DNA from: Massilia sp. IC2-278
GTDB lineage: Bacteria > Pseudomonadota > Gammaproteobacteria > Burkholderiales > Burkholderiaceae_D
Direction: 5' to 3'
Length of the DNA stretch: 64,000 nucleotides
NCBI RefSeq assembly: GCF_020708045.1
Contig: NZ_JAJFES010000001.1
Location: 372,001 to 436,000, forward strand
Part shown: positions 43,166-52,144 of the stretch, one piece after another
How the letters are laid out: every line of letters begins with the position of its first letter
Position numbering within the stretch: the stretch's first letter is position 1
The notes under the pieces: model-generated
What the model saw: the letters and a program-made list of their open reading frames with translations, nothing else
Database searches by the model: none
Told to the model about the DNA's origin: nothing
Translations under genes and position numbers: made by a program

Positions 43166-44389
43166 ATGAAAAAGCAAGCCACCATCGCCCTGAACGCTGT
43201 TGCTACCGCTGTCGTCCTGGCCTTCTCCGTTACCGCCCACGCCGCCCCGACCAGCTTTGCGCTCTCCGGCTATGATGCTTCGTCGAACCTGACCGTGAAC
43301 ACCGGCAGCAACGCCACGACCCCAGCCACGACCCCAGCCACGACCTATAACTATTATGTGTCGCCGACTGGCTCGGATACCGCTGCCGGCACCAAGGCAG
43401 CACCATTCAAGACCCTGGCGCGCGCTGCAAAGGCCGTCACCAAGGCCGGCACCACTGTCTTCGTTGCGCCAGGCACCTACGACGGCGGCTTCAAGACCAC
43501 CGCCAACGGCACCGCTGCAGCGCGTATCTACTGGGTCTCGACCACCAAGTGGGGCGCGAAGATCGTGCCGCCTGCGAACTCGACCAACAAAAACGCCTGG
43601 GACAATCGCGGCAACTACGTCAGCATCATCGGCTTCGAAGTCGACGGCTCGAAAGTGCGCAGCGGTACCAAGTGGACCCTCGGCATCTACACTGGCGGTT
43701 CCTACAACGTCATCGAAGGCAACCACGTCCACCACACCGCCACCACCATTCCGTGCAACAGCGCCGGCGGTTCGGCGATCGGCGTGGACAGCTACTACAA
43801 GGGCGTCATGACCGACGTGGTCGGCAACGTCGTCCACGACATCGGCCCGGCCGGTTGCACCTATGTCCAGGGTATCTACGTCAGCACCTCCGGCACGATC
43901 AAGAACAACGTGGTCTACCGCGTCGGTTCGGCGGCAATCCACCTCTGGCACGATGCAACGAACGTGAAGATCATCAACAACACGGTGAGCTCGTCGGTGT
44001 TCGGCATCATCGTCGGTGGCGGTGACTTCTACTTCACCTCGGCCGGCGCCAACAATGTCGCTGTCTACAACAACGTCGTCTACGACAACAAGTACGGTAT
44101 CTCGGAGCAAGGCAAGACCGGCACCGGCAACTCGTACAAGAACAACCTGGTCTACAAGAACACGACCTACGACTGGCAGCTGCGCAATGGCCTGAAGCAT
44201 ACCGGCACGATTTCGTCGGACCCGCTGCTGGCCGGCTACTCGCGTACCGCCGCCATGCCGAACTTCAAGCCGAGCACCAGCTCGCCTGTGATCGGCCGTG
44301 GTATCGCCACCTACGCACTGCCGACCGACATCGACGGCAAGCCGCGTAACGCGTCGACCGGTTACGACATCGGCGCATACCAGCATTGA
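43166..44389 (+). CDS. secreted right-handed beta-helix protein, paralogue 1
   Basis: 407 residues. Signal peptide (MKKQATIALNAVATAVVLAF, cleaved near AHA-APT), then a short SFALSGYDA segment found in all three paralogues, a TPATT-type linker, and a parallel beta-helix (about 70-400) beginning YYVSPTGSDTAAGTKAAPFK, with many N-N-x-V/I and GI-x-V rungs. This is the DUF1565 / pectate-lyase-like fold; a catalytic site of a polysaccharide lyase could not be assigned by eye. Cell-surface or secreted, probably acting on or binding polysaccharide. Ends in the terminator at 44,480-44,509. Confidence 0.85.
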   Translation: MKKQATIALNAVATAVVLAFSVTAHAAPTSFALSGYDASSNLTVNTGSNATTPATTPATTYNYYVSPTGSDTAAGTKAAPFKTLARAAKAVTKAGTTVFVAPGTYDGGFKTTANGTAAARIYWVSTTKWGAKIVPPANSTNKNAWDNRGNYVSIIGFEVDGSKVRSGTKWTLGIYTGGSYNVIEGNHVHHTATTIPCNSAGGSAIGVDSYYKGVMTDVVGNVVHDIGPAGCTYVQGIYVSTSGTIKNNVVYRVGSAAIHLWHDATNVKIINNTVSSSVFGIIVGGGDFYFTSAGANNVAVYNNVVYDNKYGISEQGKTGTGNSYKNNLVYKNTTYDWQLRNGLKHTGTISSDPLLAGYSRTAAMPNFKPSTSSPVIGRGIATYALPTDIDGKPRNASTGYDIGAYQH

Positions 44390-44479
44390 TTCCGGAACTG
44401 TAGCCAGTACCAGGGGCAGCCACGAAGACTGTCCCTGAACGTACAGATGTACGTAAGGATGACTAAGCGTCCTCATCAG

Positions 44480-44509
44480 CCCGCGTTGCCTCGGCACGCG
44501 GGTTTTTTT
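44480..44509 (+). terminator. Rho-independent terminator of beta-helix gene 1
   Basis: CCCGCG (44,480-44,485) pairs with CGCGGG (44,497-44,502), loop TTGCCTCGGCA, then seven T. About 90 bases after the stop. Confidence 0.88.
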
Positions 44510-44734
44510 ATAAGCGCTGTCACCGTTTGATGTCGATGGGTTCGATTGGCAGGCCGGCAGGTGTGAGAGACCACGCGGCCGGATGGCGCTATTTGTTCTC
44601 CCGAACGCTAGTGACGGCGCCGTCCAATGCCCGCGCCCGGCTGGATAGTCGGGTAATGGGGCGATTTAACAATTGAGCCTTGCCGCCATCCTTGTTTCCA
44701 TACGAAAATATTGCTTAAGTTATTGTTACCTAAT

Positions 44735-44818
44735 GAAATTTTTTTTGAAAAACATTGAACTTAGGAAGTTTCCGGCGCTCAAAGGTTACGTATCATTTTT
44801 AACGTTAGGAAATTTCAC
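44735..44818 (+). promoter_or_regulatory. conserved leader of beta-helix gene 2
   Basis: Nearly the same word order as the leader of gene 1: AAATTTTTTTTGA, CATTGAACTTAGGAAGTTTCC, CTCAAAGGTTACGTAT, ACGTTAGGAAATTT. Ends at the ATG at 44,819. Strongest match of the three pairs is between genes 1 and 2. Confidence 0.6.
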
Positions 44819-46249
44819 ATGAAGAAGTACGGTCGTTTTGCTACCCCTTTCCGTCTTAACGCACTCGCTCGCGCCAGTGCTGCCACCGTGATTGCCCTGT
44901 GCGGTATCTCGGCTGCACACGCTGCCGACAATTTCGCACTGTCCGGCTATGATGTGGCACACACTGCCGCCGTTTCCGTTACGGCAGGCGCCACTTCTAC
45001 CCAGCAAGTCACTGAACTGTATCGGCAACTGCTGAACCGCACGCCTGATGCGGGCGGCCTCGCGCACTGGCTCAACTTGATGTCCAAGGGCTGGACCATC
45101 CAGCAGGTCGAAGCCGGCATAAAGCAGAGCCCCGAGTACCGTACCCTGGTAGCAAGTGGTAATGGTAGTGCTGGCGGTACGACCGTGTCCACGCCGCCGA
45201 CGCCCAATAACTATTATGTGTCGCCGACCGGTTCCGACACCGCTGCCGGCACCAAGGCTGCACCGTTCAAGACCCTGGCCCGCGCCGCCAAGGCCGTGAC
45301 GAAAGCCGGCACCACCGTGTTTGTTGCACCAGGCACCTACGACGGCGGCTTCAAGACCACCGCCAACGGCACCGCGGCCGCCCGCATCTACTGGGTCTCG
45401 ACCACCAAGTGGGGCGCGAAGATTGTTCCTCCTGCGAACTCGACCAACAAGACGGCCTGGGACAACCGTGGTAACTACGTCAGCATCATCGGCTTCGAAG
45501 TCGACGGCAGCAAAGTGCGCAGCGGCACCAAGTGGACGCTCGGCATCTACACCGGCGGTTCCTATAACGTTATCGAAGGCAACCGCGTCCACCACACCGC
45601 CACCACCATTCCCTGCAACAGCGCGGGTGGCTCGGCGATCGGCGTCGACAGCTACTACAAGGGCGTGATGACCGACGTCGTCGGCAACGTCGTCCATGAC
45701 ATCGGCCCGGCCGGCTGCTCCTATGTGCAAGGCATCTACGTCAGCACCTCGGGCACGATCAAGAACAACGTGGTCTACCGCGTTGGCTCGGCAGCGATCC
45801 ACCTCTGGCACGATGCGACGAATGTGAAGATCATCAACAACACCGTGTCGTCGTCTAACTTCGGCATCATCGTTGGCGGTGGCGATTTCTACTTCACGTC
45901 GGCTGGCGCGAACAATGTCGCGGTGTACAACAACATCGTGTACGACAACAAGTACGGCATTTCGGAGCAGGGCAAGACCGGCACCGGCAACTCGTACAAG
46001 AACAACCTGGTGTCCAAGAACACGACGTATAACTGGCAGTTGCGCAATGGCCTGAAGCACACCGGGACCATTACCTCGGACCCGCTGCTGGCCGGCTACT
46101 CGCGCACCGCCGCCATGCCGAACTTCAAGCCGAGCACCAGCTCGCCTGTGATCGGCCGCGGTATCGCCACCTACGCACTGCCGACCGACATCGACGGCAA
46201 GCCGCGTAACGCGTCGACCGGATACGACATCGGCGCGTATCAACACTAA
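44819..46249 (+). CDS. secreted beta-helix protein with inserted DUF4214 domain, paralogue 2
   Basis: 476 residues. Signal peptide (cleaved near AHA-ADN), the shared NFALSGYD segment, then a DUF4214 domain absent from the other two (about 58-105; TELYRQLLNRTPDAGGLAHW and QVEAGIKQSPEYRTL), a linker (TPPTPN), and the same beta-helix as paralogue 1. DUF4214 is found in many S-layer-like and surface proteins and is thought to be a binding module. From NYYVSPTG onward the protein is almost the same as paralogues 1 and 3. Confidence 0.85.
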   Translation: MKKYGRFATPFRLNALARASAATVIALCGISAAHAADNFALSGYDVAHTAAVSVTAGATSTQQVTELYRQLLNRTPDAGGLAHWLNLMSKGWTIQQVEAGIKQSPEYRTLVASGNGSAGGTTVSTPPTPNNYYVSPTGSDTAAGTKAAPFKTLARAAKAVTKAGTTVFVAPGTYDGGFKTTANGTAAARIYWVSTTKWGAKIVPPANSTNKTAWDNRGNYVSIIGFEVDGSKVRSGTKWTLGIYTGGSYNVIEGNRVHHTATTIPCNSAGGSAIGVDSYYKGVMTDVVGNVVHDIGPAGCSYVQGIYVSTSGTIKNNVVYRVGSAAIHLWHDATNVKIINNTVSSSNFGIIVGGGDFYFTSAGANNVAVYNNIVYDNKYGISEQGKTGTGNSYKNNLVSKNTTYNWQLRNGLKHTGTITSDPLLAGYSRTAAMPNFKPSTSSPVIGRGIATYALPTDIDGKPRNASTGYDIGAYQH

Positions 46250-46345
46250 GCATGCGCTAAGAAAACATTAGGCAGCATCAGCCGGCGGGAACAGGCAACG
46301 GCTGCGCGGAACGCGCAGCCAGCCAGCAAAAACCTGGGCGAATCA

Positions 46346-46378
46346 ACCCGCGTGACCGCAAGGGCACGCGGGTTTTTT
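46346..46378 (+). terminator. Rho-independent terminator of beta-helix gene 2
   Basis: ACCCGCGTG (46,346-46,354) pairs with CACGCGGGT (46,365-46,373) and six T follow. Similar to the terminator of gene 1, which supports recent duplication of the whole unit. Confidence 0.88.
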
Positions 46379-46478
46379 ATTGCGCTTCTGTCCTTCATGG
46401 GCTGAACAAACTCAGCAAAACGAAATTTTAATGTTCGTTTCCACAGGCAAATAATATTTGTAGATTTGATAGTGCAGA

Positions 46479-46563
46479 GAAATTTTTCTTAGAAGACGTT
46501 GAACTTAGACATTTTCCAGCGCTCAAATCTCTCGCATTTCGCATTTAACGTAAGGAACTATTG
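46479..46563 (+). promoter_or_regulatory. conserved leader of beta-helix gene 3
   Basis: Carries GTTGAACTTAG, TTTTCC, GCGCTCAAA and AACGTAAGGAACT in the same order as the leaders of genes 1 and 2, with more changes. Ends at the ATG at 46,564 (a TTG three bases earlier is also in frame). Confidence 0.5.
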
Positions 46564-47802
46564 ATGAAACACTCCGCTACCAAGCCTTCCAATATCCGTA
46601 CCAATGCACTGACCCATGGCGCTGCCGCCGTGCTGCTGGCGTTGGGCGCATCCACCGCCAGCGCTGCTACCAGCTTTGCCCTGTCGGGTTACGATGCCCA
46701 GGAAGGCCTGCGTGCCAAGGTTGCCGTCACCAGCAACGTGACGACGCCGGCTACCACCTATAACTATTACGTTTCGCCGACCGGCTCGGACACCGCAGCC
46801 GGCACCAAAGCCAAACCATTCAAGACCCTGGCGCGCGCCGCCAAGGCAGCCACCAAGCCGGGCACGACCGTGTTCGTGGCACCCGGCACCTATGACGGCG
46901 GCTTCAAGACCACCGCCAGCGGCAATGCCAAGGCCCGCATCTACTGGGTCTCGACCACCAAGTGGGGCGCCAAGATCGTGCCGCCTGCCAAGTCGAGCAA
47001 CAAGACTGCCTGGGACAACCGCGGCAACTACGTCAGCATCATCGGCTTCGAAGTCGACGGCAGCAAAGTGCGCAGCGGCACCAAGTGGACCCTGGGCATC
47101 TACACCGGCGGTTCGTACAACGTCATCGAAGGCAACCACGTGCACCACACCGCGACCACGATTCCGTGCAACAGCGCGGGCGGCTCGGCAATCGGCGTGG
47201 ACAGCTATTACAAGGGCGTCATGAGCGATGTCGTCGGCAACGTCGTGCACGACATCGGCCCGGCAGGTTGCACCTACGTGCAGGGTATCTATGTCAGCAC
47301 CTCGGGCACGATCAAGAACAACGTGGTCTACCGCGTCGGCTCGGCAGCGATCCACCTGTGGCACGATGCGACGAATGTGAAGATCATCAACAACACCGTG
47401 TCGTCGTCGAACTTCGGCATCATTGTTGGTGGTGGCGACTTCTACTTCACCTCGGCTGGTGCGAACAACGTCGCCGTGTACAACAACATCGTGTACGACA
47501 ACAAGTACGGCATCTCGGAGCAGGGCAAGACCGGCGCCGCCAACTCGTACAAGAACAACCTGGTGTTCAAGAACACGACCTACAACTGGCAGCTGCGCAA
47601 TGGCCTGAAGCACACCGGCACCATCACCTCGGACCCGCTGCTGGCCGGTTACTCGCGTACCGCCGCCATGCCGAACTTCAAGCCAAGCAAGAGCTCGCCT
47701 GTGATCGGCCGTGGTATCGCCACCTACGCACTGCCGACCGACATCGACGGCAAGGCGCGTAACGCCGCGACCGGTTACGACATCGGCGCATACCAGCATT
47801 AA
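46564..47802 (+). CDS. secreted beta-helix protein, paralogue 3
   Basis: 412 residues. Longer signal peptide (cleaved near ASA-ATS), the SFALSGYDA segment, and the same beta-helix as paralogue 1 with sparse substitutions, ending GAYQH like the others. No DUF4214 insert. The three copies are so close at the DNA level that gene conversion or recent tandem duplication is likely; the DNA of the last 150 codons is the most conserved. Ends in a short terminator at 47,836-47,857. Confidence 0.85.
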   Translation: MKHSATKPSNIRTNALTHGAAAVLLALGASTASAATSFALSGYDAQEGLRAKVAVTSNVTTPATTYNYYVSPTGSDTAAGTKAKPFKTLARAAKAATKPGTTVFVAPGTYDGGFKTTASGNAKARIYWVSTTKWGAKIVPPAKSSNKTAWDNRGNYVSIIGFEVDGSKVRSGTKWTLGIYTGGSYNVIEGNHVHHTATTIPCNSAGGSAIGVDSYYKGVMSDVVGNVVHDIGPAGCTYVQGIYVSTSGTIKNNVVYRVGSAAIHLWHDATNVKIINNTVSSSNFGIIVGGGDFYFTSAGANNVAVYNNIVYDNKYGISEQGKTGAANSYKNNLVFKNTTYNWQLRNGLKHTGTITSDPLLAGYSRTAAMPNFKPSKSSPVIGRGIATYALPTDIDGKARNAATGYDIGAYQH

Positions 47803-47835
47803 GCCCTGGCAGTCCAAGACTGAGTGGTAAAAAGG

Positions 47836-47857
47836 AGACCCCGGAAACGGGGTCTTT
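47836..47857 (+). terminator. Rho-independent terminator of beta-helix gene 3
   Basis: AGACCCCG-gaaa-CGGGGTCT is followed by only two further T, a weaker version than after genes 1 and 2. Confidence 0.65.
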
Positions 47858-48250
47858 GACATTGCGCAACCCTGTTTCAAACGCGTATTGATCTAACAAG
47901 CTGTTCGTGTAGAATCAATTCTTTCATGCGGTCGGCGCTTGCCTTTTGCAGCGCCGATGGCGGATCGAACACGGTAATTGGCATGTCACGCTTTCAGCAC
48001 GATCAGTCGTTCACTATCTCGTTCCCTCACGGCGCGGCACCAGTCCCTGCCGTTGCCGCTTTCCGCCTCGCGGCCGCGCGCTGTCGACTTCCCCTCAGCG
48101 CCGCCTGCGCCCGTATTTCCGAGCATCTCGCCCGGCTTGCCTGAGCTCGGCAGACAGCACCGCTGTCGTAGCCGAGCCTGCATCCACACCCTGTAGCCGG
48201 CCACGCCGGCCGGCATTATCAATCTTCGGCAATGACCATCGGAGCCGCCA
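47858..48250. other. intergenic gap, nothing recognised
   Basis: About 390 bases between beta-helix gene 3 and the small membrane gene. No reading frame with a ribosome site, no family repeat and no convincing promoter pair. It is lower in coding signal than the neighbours; a GGCCACGCCGGCCGGC stretch near 48,200 could form a short hairpin. Confidence 0.4.
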
Positions 48251-48442
48251 ATGGATACCATAGAGATGAACACGGAACCTACCATGCAACAAGAAAAAGC
48301 CACCCCGGAACGCAACGGATTGCGGCCACGCCGCCGCATCGCCAAGCAAATGGTCGAACGCGGCCAGCGCCTGCGCAGCCGCGCCGGCGTGATCATCGGC
48401 CTGTCGCTGGGATTGCTGGCCCTGGTCAGCGTGCTGGAGTAA
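48251..48442 (+). CDS. small single-span membrane protein
   Basis: 63 residues from the ATG at 48,251 with GGAG six bases upstream. A charged N-terminal half (ATPERNGLRPRRRIAKQMVE) precedes one hydrophobic segment at the end (AGVIIGLSLGLLALVSVL), so it is a tail-anchored or C-terminal-anchored small protein. No family recognised. Confidence 0.6.
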   Translation: MDTIEMNTEPTMQQEKATPERNGLRPRRRIAKQMVERGQRLRSRAGVIIGLSLGLLALVSVLE

Positions 48443-48454
48443 ATCCGGCGGCGC

Positions 48455-49126
48455 TTATTCCGGCAGGGGCAGCGCCATCTGCGGACTGTTGACGCCGGCG
48501 CGGTTGACCTCCGGCGTCACCTTGAACCACTCGAAGGCATCGGGCGGCAGCGCGGCATGGCGCGCCAGCTCGATGGCCGCGTCCGGCGCCAGGCCAGGGT
48601 CCAGCCACAGGGCGGCGTCGGCCGCCTCGAGCACCACCGGGCGGCGGTCGTGGATGTCGAGCATGCCTTCGGCCGCATCGTCGGTGACGATCACGAAGCC
48701 GGCCTCGGCGCGGTTTTCCGTGAAGCTGCCGAAGTTGGCGATGGCCAGCATGAACAGCGGCGCGCGGTCCTTGCGGTGGATGTGCCAGGGCTGCTTCTTC
48801 CCTTTTTCACCGGTCCATTCGTACCAGCCTTCGGCCGGAACCACGGCGCGTCCGTTCTTCAGCAGCCGGCTCCAGTAGCGGTTGTTGAGTTTATCCAGGC
48901 GGGCGTTGATGGTGATCGGCACCTTGCCTTCGGCCCACTTGGCGCGGTAACTCCAGAACACGTCGTCGACACGGCGCTCGCCGTCCTGCAGGTGCAGGAC
49001 AGGGCGGTAGCTGCCGGGCGAGACGTTGTAGGCCGGCGCCGATTCGCTGTCGTACACCGCGTCGGCCCAGCCGAATACGCTCGCGTAGTAACGCGCCGTT
49101 TGGCTTTGGTCAAATCGTCCACACAT
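48455..49126 (-). CDS. SRAP-domain protein, YedK/HMCES family
   Basis: 223 residues. After Met removal the N-terminal Cys2 (MCGRFDQS) is the residue that crosslinks to abasic sites in single-stranded DNA in HMCES/YedK. Other conserved parts: INARLDKLNNRYW, VVPAEGWYEWTGE (with the catalytic Glu) and DIHDRRPVVLEA (with the His). I start at the ATG at 49,124-49,126; the family's start is fixed by Cys2. Acts in the DNA-damage response. Confidence 0.95.
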   Translation of the reverse strand: MCGRFDQSQTARYYASVFGWADAVYDSESAPAYNVSPGSYRPVLHLQDGERRVDDVFWSYRAKWAEGKVPITINARLDKLNNRYWSRLLKNGRAVVPAEGWYEWTGEKGKKQPWHIHRKDRAPLFMLAIANFGSFTENRAEAGFVIVTDDAAEGMLDIHDRRPVVLEAADAALWLDPGLAPDAAIELARHAALPPDAFEWFKVTPEVNRAGVNSPQMALPLPE

Positions 49127-49237
49127 GGTGCGATGGTAATGCATAAACGCGGCCGCACGATTGCACACTTGACCCGACTGTCCGGGCAACGATGAGGGGT
49201 GCTATGCTGCATCCCATTCGATTTGGAGGAAACAAAC

Positions 49238-49642
49238 ATGGCCGTAGCCTGGCTGAAGGTGTTGAAGGCGGTTCCGTGGAGCGAGGTCATCGCTGCCGCG
49301 CCGCAAGTGGCGAACGGCGCCCGCAAGCTGTGGGACACGGTCGGGCGCAAGGGCGCGCCGCAAGCCGGCATCGATGACGCGGCAATGGCGCCCATGCCCA
49401 GGGGCGAGGATGGCATGGCCTTGCTGGCCGCGCACATCGAGCAGCAGGACGCCACCATCGCCCAGATGCATGGGCAATTGCGCGAAGCCTCGAAGCTGAT
49501 CGCCGAGTTGGCCGACCAGAACGCCCAATTGATCGCGAGGATGGAAGCGGCGCGCGGCAGGATCCAGGTGGTGGGCCTGATCGCGGCAGGGGCGGGCGTG
49601 CTCGGCTTCGTGTCGCTGGCCCTGGTACTGGCGCGGACCTGA
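49238..49642 (+). CDS. small coiled-coil protein with C-terminal membrane anchor
   Basis: 134 residues, start at 49,238 with GGAGGAAAC seven bases upstream. Contains an Ala-rich helix (SEVIAAAPQVANGARKLWD), a coiled coil (about 70-110; EQQDATIAQMHGQLREASKL) and a final membrane segment (VVGLIAAGAGVLGFVSLALV). Not assigned to a family. 13 bases before the next small membrane gene; the two may be one operon. Confidence 0.7.
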   Translation: MAVAWLKVLKAVPWSEVIAAAPQVANGARKLWDTVGRKGAPQAGIDDAAMAPMPRGEDGMALLAAHIEQQDATIAQMHGQLREASKLIAELADQNAQLIARMEAARGRIQVVGLIAAGAGVLGFVSLALVLART

Positions 49643-49655
49643 GGCGGCAAGGATC

Positions 49656-49856
49656 ATGATGAAATTTGTCCTGCTACTGTTTTTCCTGTTCATTTTCGTG
49701 TCCATGCTGCTCAATTCCAGCCGCAAGCGCGGCATGCTGAGCAAGGACGCCGACAAGGCCGTCGCTGGCCTGGCGAACGCGATGCGCTGGTTCCTGTTCG
49801 GCTTGCTGGCCCTGGGCGCGGCGGTATGCGGCGTGCTGATCTACCAGGGCGCCTGA
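49656..49856 (+). CDS. small two-span membrane protein
   Basis: 66 residues: two hydrophobic segments (FVLLLFFLFIFVSMLL, about 4-19, and MRWFLFGLLALGAAVCGVLI, about 43-62) with a basic loop (NSSRKRGMLSKDADKAVAG). AAGGA precedes the start. No family recognised; likely co-transcribed with the gene before it. Confidence 0.65.
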   Translation: MMKFVLLLFFLFIFVSMLLNSSRKRGMLSKDADKAVAGLANAMRWFLFGLLALGAAVCGVLIYQGA

Positions 49857-49869
49857 TCCGGGCCGCCGT

Positions 49870-50799
49870 TCAGACCGTCAACGGGTCCGGGTGCAACAAG
49901 GAAGCCGGCGCCGGACGCACGCTCGCATCCATGCTGTCGAGTAGCCGGTGCAGTTCGTCGGCCGTGCGCCGGCGTCCCTGCGGTGGCCCGCGCCGGTAAA
50001 ACACCTGGTCGCAGTCCTCGCCAGCGCCGCGCATGCCGAGCTCGGTAAATCCCATTTTTTCCAGGCCGCGCCGCGAGCGCAGGTTGTAGTCGAAGGCCTT
50101 GGCATAGCAGCCGCGTAGCCCGTAGGCGCGTTGGCCCAGGTCCAGCAAGAGCCCACCGGCACGCGGGCCGAAGCCCTGGCCCTGGAAATCCTTCCCCAGC
50201 CAGTAATAGAAGAAGCCGAGGCCGCGGTGCAGCGTCAGGCTGACGCAGCCGATGAATCCCCATCCATCGTGCAGCACCGCGTACAGCAGGCGCCGGCCTT
50301 CGCGCCAGAGCCCGGCCAGCCAGCGGTGCCAGTCGAGCGCGTCGGCAAATACCGGCAGGCAGCACAGTTCGGCAATGGAAGGATCGCCGTATTGCCAGGC
50401 GAAATCGCGCGCGTGATGGTGGGCCAGCGGCTCGAGCGTGAGCGCGCCGCCGCGAGCGGAAGGAGGGAAGTGCCGGCGCCAGGCCAGCCAGGCGCGCAGT
50501 TCCGCAACGAGTTCGGCATGCCGGGGCTGCTCCCGCGCCAGCGCGCGCGCCAGTGCCAGCGCTTCGCCGCCCTTGCCGAGTGCGCGGCAGGCGTCGACCA
50601 GGTGCAGCGTGTCGTCTGTGTCGAGGTCGTTGCTGGCGGCCAGGCGCATGCCGGCGGCATGCACCAGCGGCCATGCGCCCCAGGCAGCGGCGTGGCCGAA
50701 CAGGCTGCGCACGGTATCCTGCGGCAGGGCGCTTCCCTGGTCGCGCCAGATCCTGTGCAGCTCGGCAAGCCGGGCGTGGCGGTCGACAGGATGCAGCAT
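49870..50799 (-). CDS. GNAT-like acetyltransferase with helical N-terminal domain
   Basis: 309 residues. The N-terminal 110 are helices (ALGKGGEALALARALAREQP) with a TPR-like look. From about 120 the fold is GNAT: TLEPLAHHHARDFAWQYGDP, YYWLGKDFQGQGFGPRAGG (the Q/R-x-x-G-x-G/A motif) and YNLRSRRGLEKMGFTELG. RimJ/RimL-type members act on ribosomal proteins; the substrate here cannot be told. Start ATG at 50,797-50,799. Confidence 0.82.
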   Translation of the reverse strand: MLHPVDRHARLAELHRIWRDQGSALPQDTVRSLFGHAAAWGAWPLVHAAGMRLAASNDLDTDDTLHLVDACRALGKGGEALALARALAREQPRHAELVAELRAWLAWRRHFPPSARGGALTLEPLAHHHARDFAWQYGDPSIAELCCLPVFADALDWHRWLAGLWREGRRLLYAVLHDGWGFIGCVSLTLHRGLGFFYYWLGKDFQGQGFGPRAGGLLLDLGQRAYGLRGCYAKAFDYNLRSRRGLEKMGFTELGMRGAGEDCDQVFYRRGPPQGRRRTADELHRLLDSMDASVRPAPASLLHPDPLTV

Positions 50800-51130
50800 G
50801 CCGTCTCCGCGTCACGAGTGATGGAAAAACCATCGTAGCGCCGTGGTACAGGCTTGCGGGTGGCGCGCCGTTTCTGCCTGCCGCTTCCTTGCGCTGGCGC
50901 AGACCGGGCGATGCGGCGCCGAGACATTCCCAACCACGATTGTCATCCCTGCATGCCAGCCTGGACACGGTGTTGCGCGGATCACGCAGTCGGCGAAAAA
51001 AGCGATGTTCATCCTGGCATCAAATCGCTGTGTGCGCGAAAAACCCCTCTAGAATTCCTTCATTCCATTGCCGCACGGCATTATCCAGAGCCTGTCGCGG
51101 CGCCAGCGTCCACCTTTTGCCCTCAACAGA
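50800..51130. other. intergenic gap, nothing recognised
   Basis: About 330 bases upstream of both the GNAT-like gene and the porin gene, which diverge. No reading frame with a ribosome site. Any promoters of the two genes should be here, but no convincing -35/-10 pair could be fixed. Confidence 0.4.
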
Positions 51131-51943
51131 ATGACCTACTGCGCTCCGCGGCTGCTGCCGCTCGTCTGTCTTGTGCTGTTCTCGATGCAGGTTTCCGCCC
51201 ACGCCTCGGCGCCAGGCCCGTTCGAGCCGGTTTTCGCCGCTGCGGACGAGGCCGCGTTCACGGCGAATGCCGGCGTCGCCAGCCAGTACGTGTGGCGCGG
51301 TCTGCGCCAGACCGATGGCAAGCCCGCCGCCCAGGCCGGCATCGACGTCGTGCACCCGGGCGGCTGGTCGGCCGGCACCCGCGTGGTGAACGTGGGCGAC
51401 CGCATCATCGCCAGGGGCTCGGTCGAGTGGGACCTGTATGGCGGCTACAGCGGCAAGGTCGGCGACGTCGGCTATAGCCTGATGGGCCATTACGCCAGGT
51501 ATCCGGGCGCCGGGCGCGGGCCGAACGGCGGGCGCTTCGACTATGGCGAGGTTTCGGCCGGCGTCAGCTACAAGGCGCTGTACGCCAAGTACAACTACAC
51601 CGTCACCCGCAATTTCTTCGGTATCGCGAATGCGCGCGGCACCGGCTACCTGGATGGCGGCGCGAATCTCGACCTGGGCGCGGCCACCACGCTGAACCTG
51701 CACGCCGGCGAGGGCCGGGTGGCCGGAGCCGGCAACGATTACTGGAACTGGCGCGACGTGAAGGTCGGCCTGACGCACCGCCTGAACGGCGGCTGGAAGG
51801 TGGCCGGCGCTTATACCCGCGCTTTCGGCGCGACCCATGCCTACGATCCCGGCACGAGCGGGGTGCCGAGCCGGAGCGAGCGCATCGGCTATACCGATCC
51901 GGGCAAGAATACGCTGGTGGTGTCCCTGAGCAAGACCTTCTGA
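51131..51943 (+). CDS. TorF-family putative porin (Gcw_chp)
   Basis: 270 residues. The signal peptide (MTYCAPRLLPLVCLVLFSMQ, cleaved near SAH-ASA or later) leads to an outer-membrane beta-barrel. The TorF/Gcw_chp motif is NAGVASQYVWRGLRQTDGKP, followed by alternating strands and a terminal Phe (VSLSKTF). Family members are thought to be small outer-membrane channels; substrate unknown. Start chosen at 51,131 where the signal begins. The terminator at 52,093-52,130 follows. Confidence 0.88.
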   Translation: MTYCAPRLLPLVCLVLFSMQVSAHASAPGPFEPVFAAADEAAFTANAGVASQYVWRGLRQTDGKPAAQAGIDVVHPGGWSAGTRVVNVGDRIIARGSVEWDLYGGYSGKVGDVGYSLMGHYARYPGAGRGPNGGRFDYGEVSAGVSYKALYAKYNYTVTRNFFGIANARGTGYLDGGANLDLGAATTLNLHAGEGRVAGAGNDYWNWRDVKVGLTHRLNGGWKVAGAYTRAFGATHAYDPGTSGVPSRSERIGYTDPGKNTLVVSLSKTF

Positions 51944-52021
51944 CGTGTCGCTGCCGGGCTTTAAGACATTTCCTGAAGTCTGTGCGAATCCGCCTACGTC
52001 AAGACAGGGAGAGTTTTCCCG

Positions 52022-52047
52022 GTGTGGCCCTTGTATGCCGGCCACAC
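52022..52047. repeat. perfect 8-base inverted repeat
   Basis: GTGTGGCC (52,022-52,029) and GGCCACAC (52,040-52,047) with a ten-base loop, in the gap after the porin gene. No T-run. Could be an operator or a transcript-end structure. Confidence 0.5.
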
Positions 52048-52092
52048 GCCCTTATCATAAGCAATGTCTCCAACTCAGACCAACTGAGCGTT

Positions 52093-52130
52093 TGCCGCCG
52101 CCGCACCCGATGCGACGGCGGCATTTTTTT
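52093..52130 (+). terminator. Rho-independent terminator of the porin gene
   Basis: TGCCGCCG (52,093-52,100) pairs with CGGCGGCA (52,116-52,123) and seven T follow. Also the end of the convergent lipoprotein gene is only 15 bases further. Confidence 0.85.
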
Positions 52131-52144
52131 GTCCGCGATGCGCT

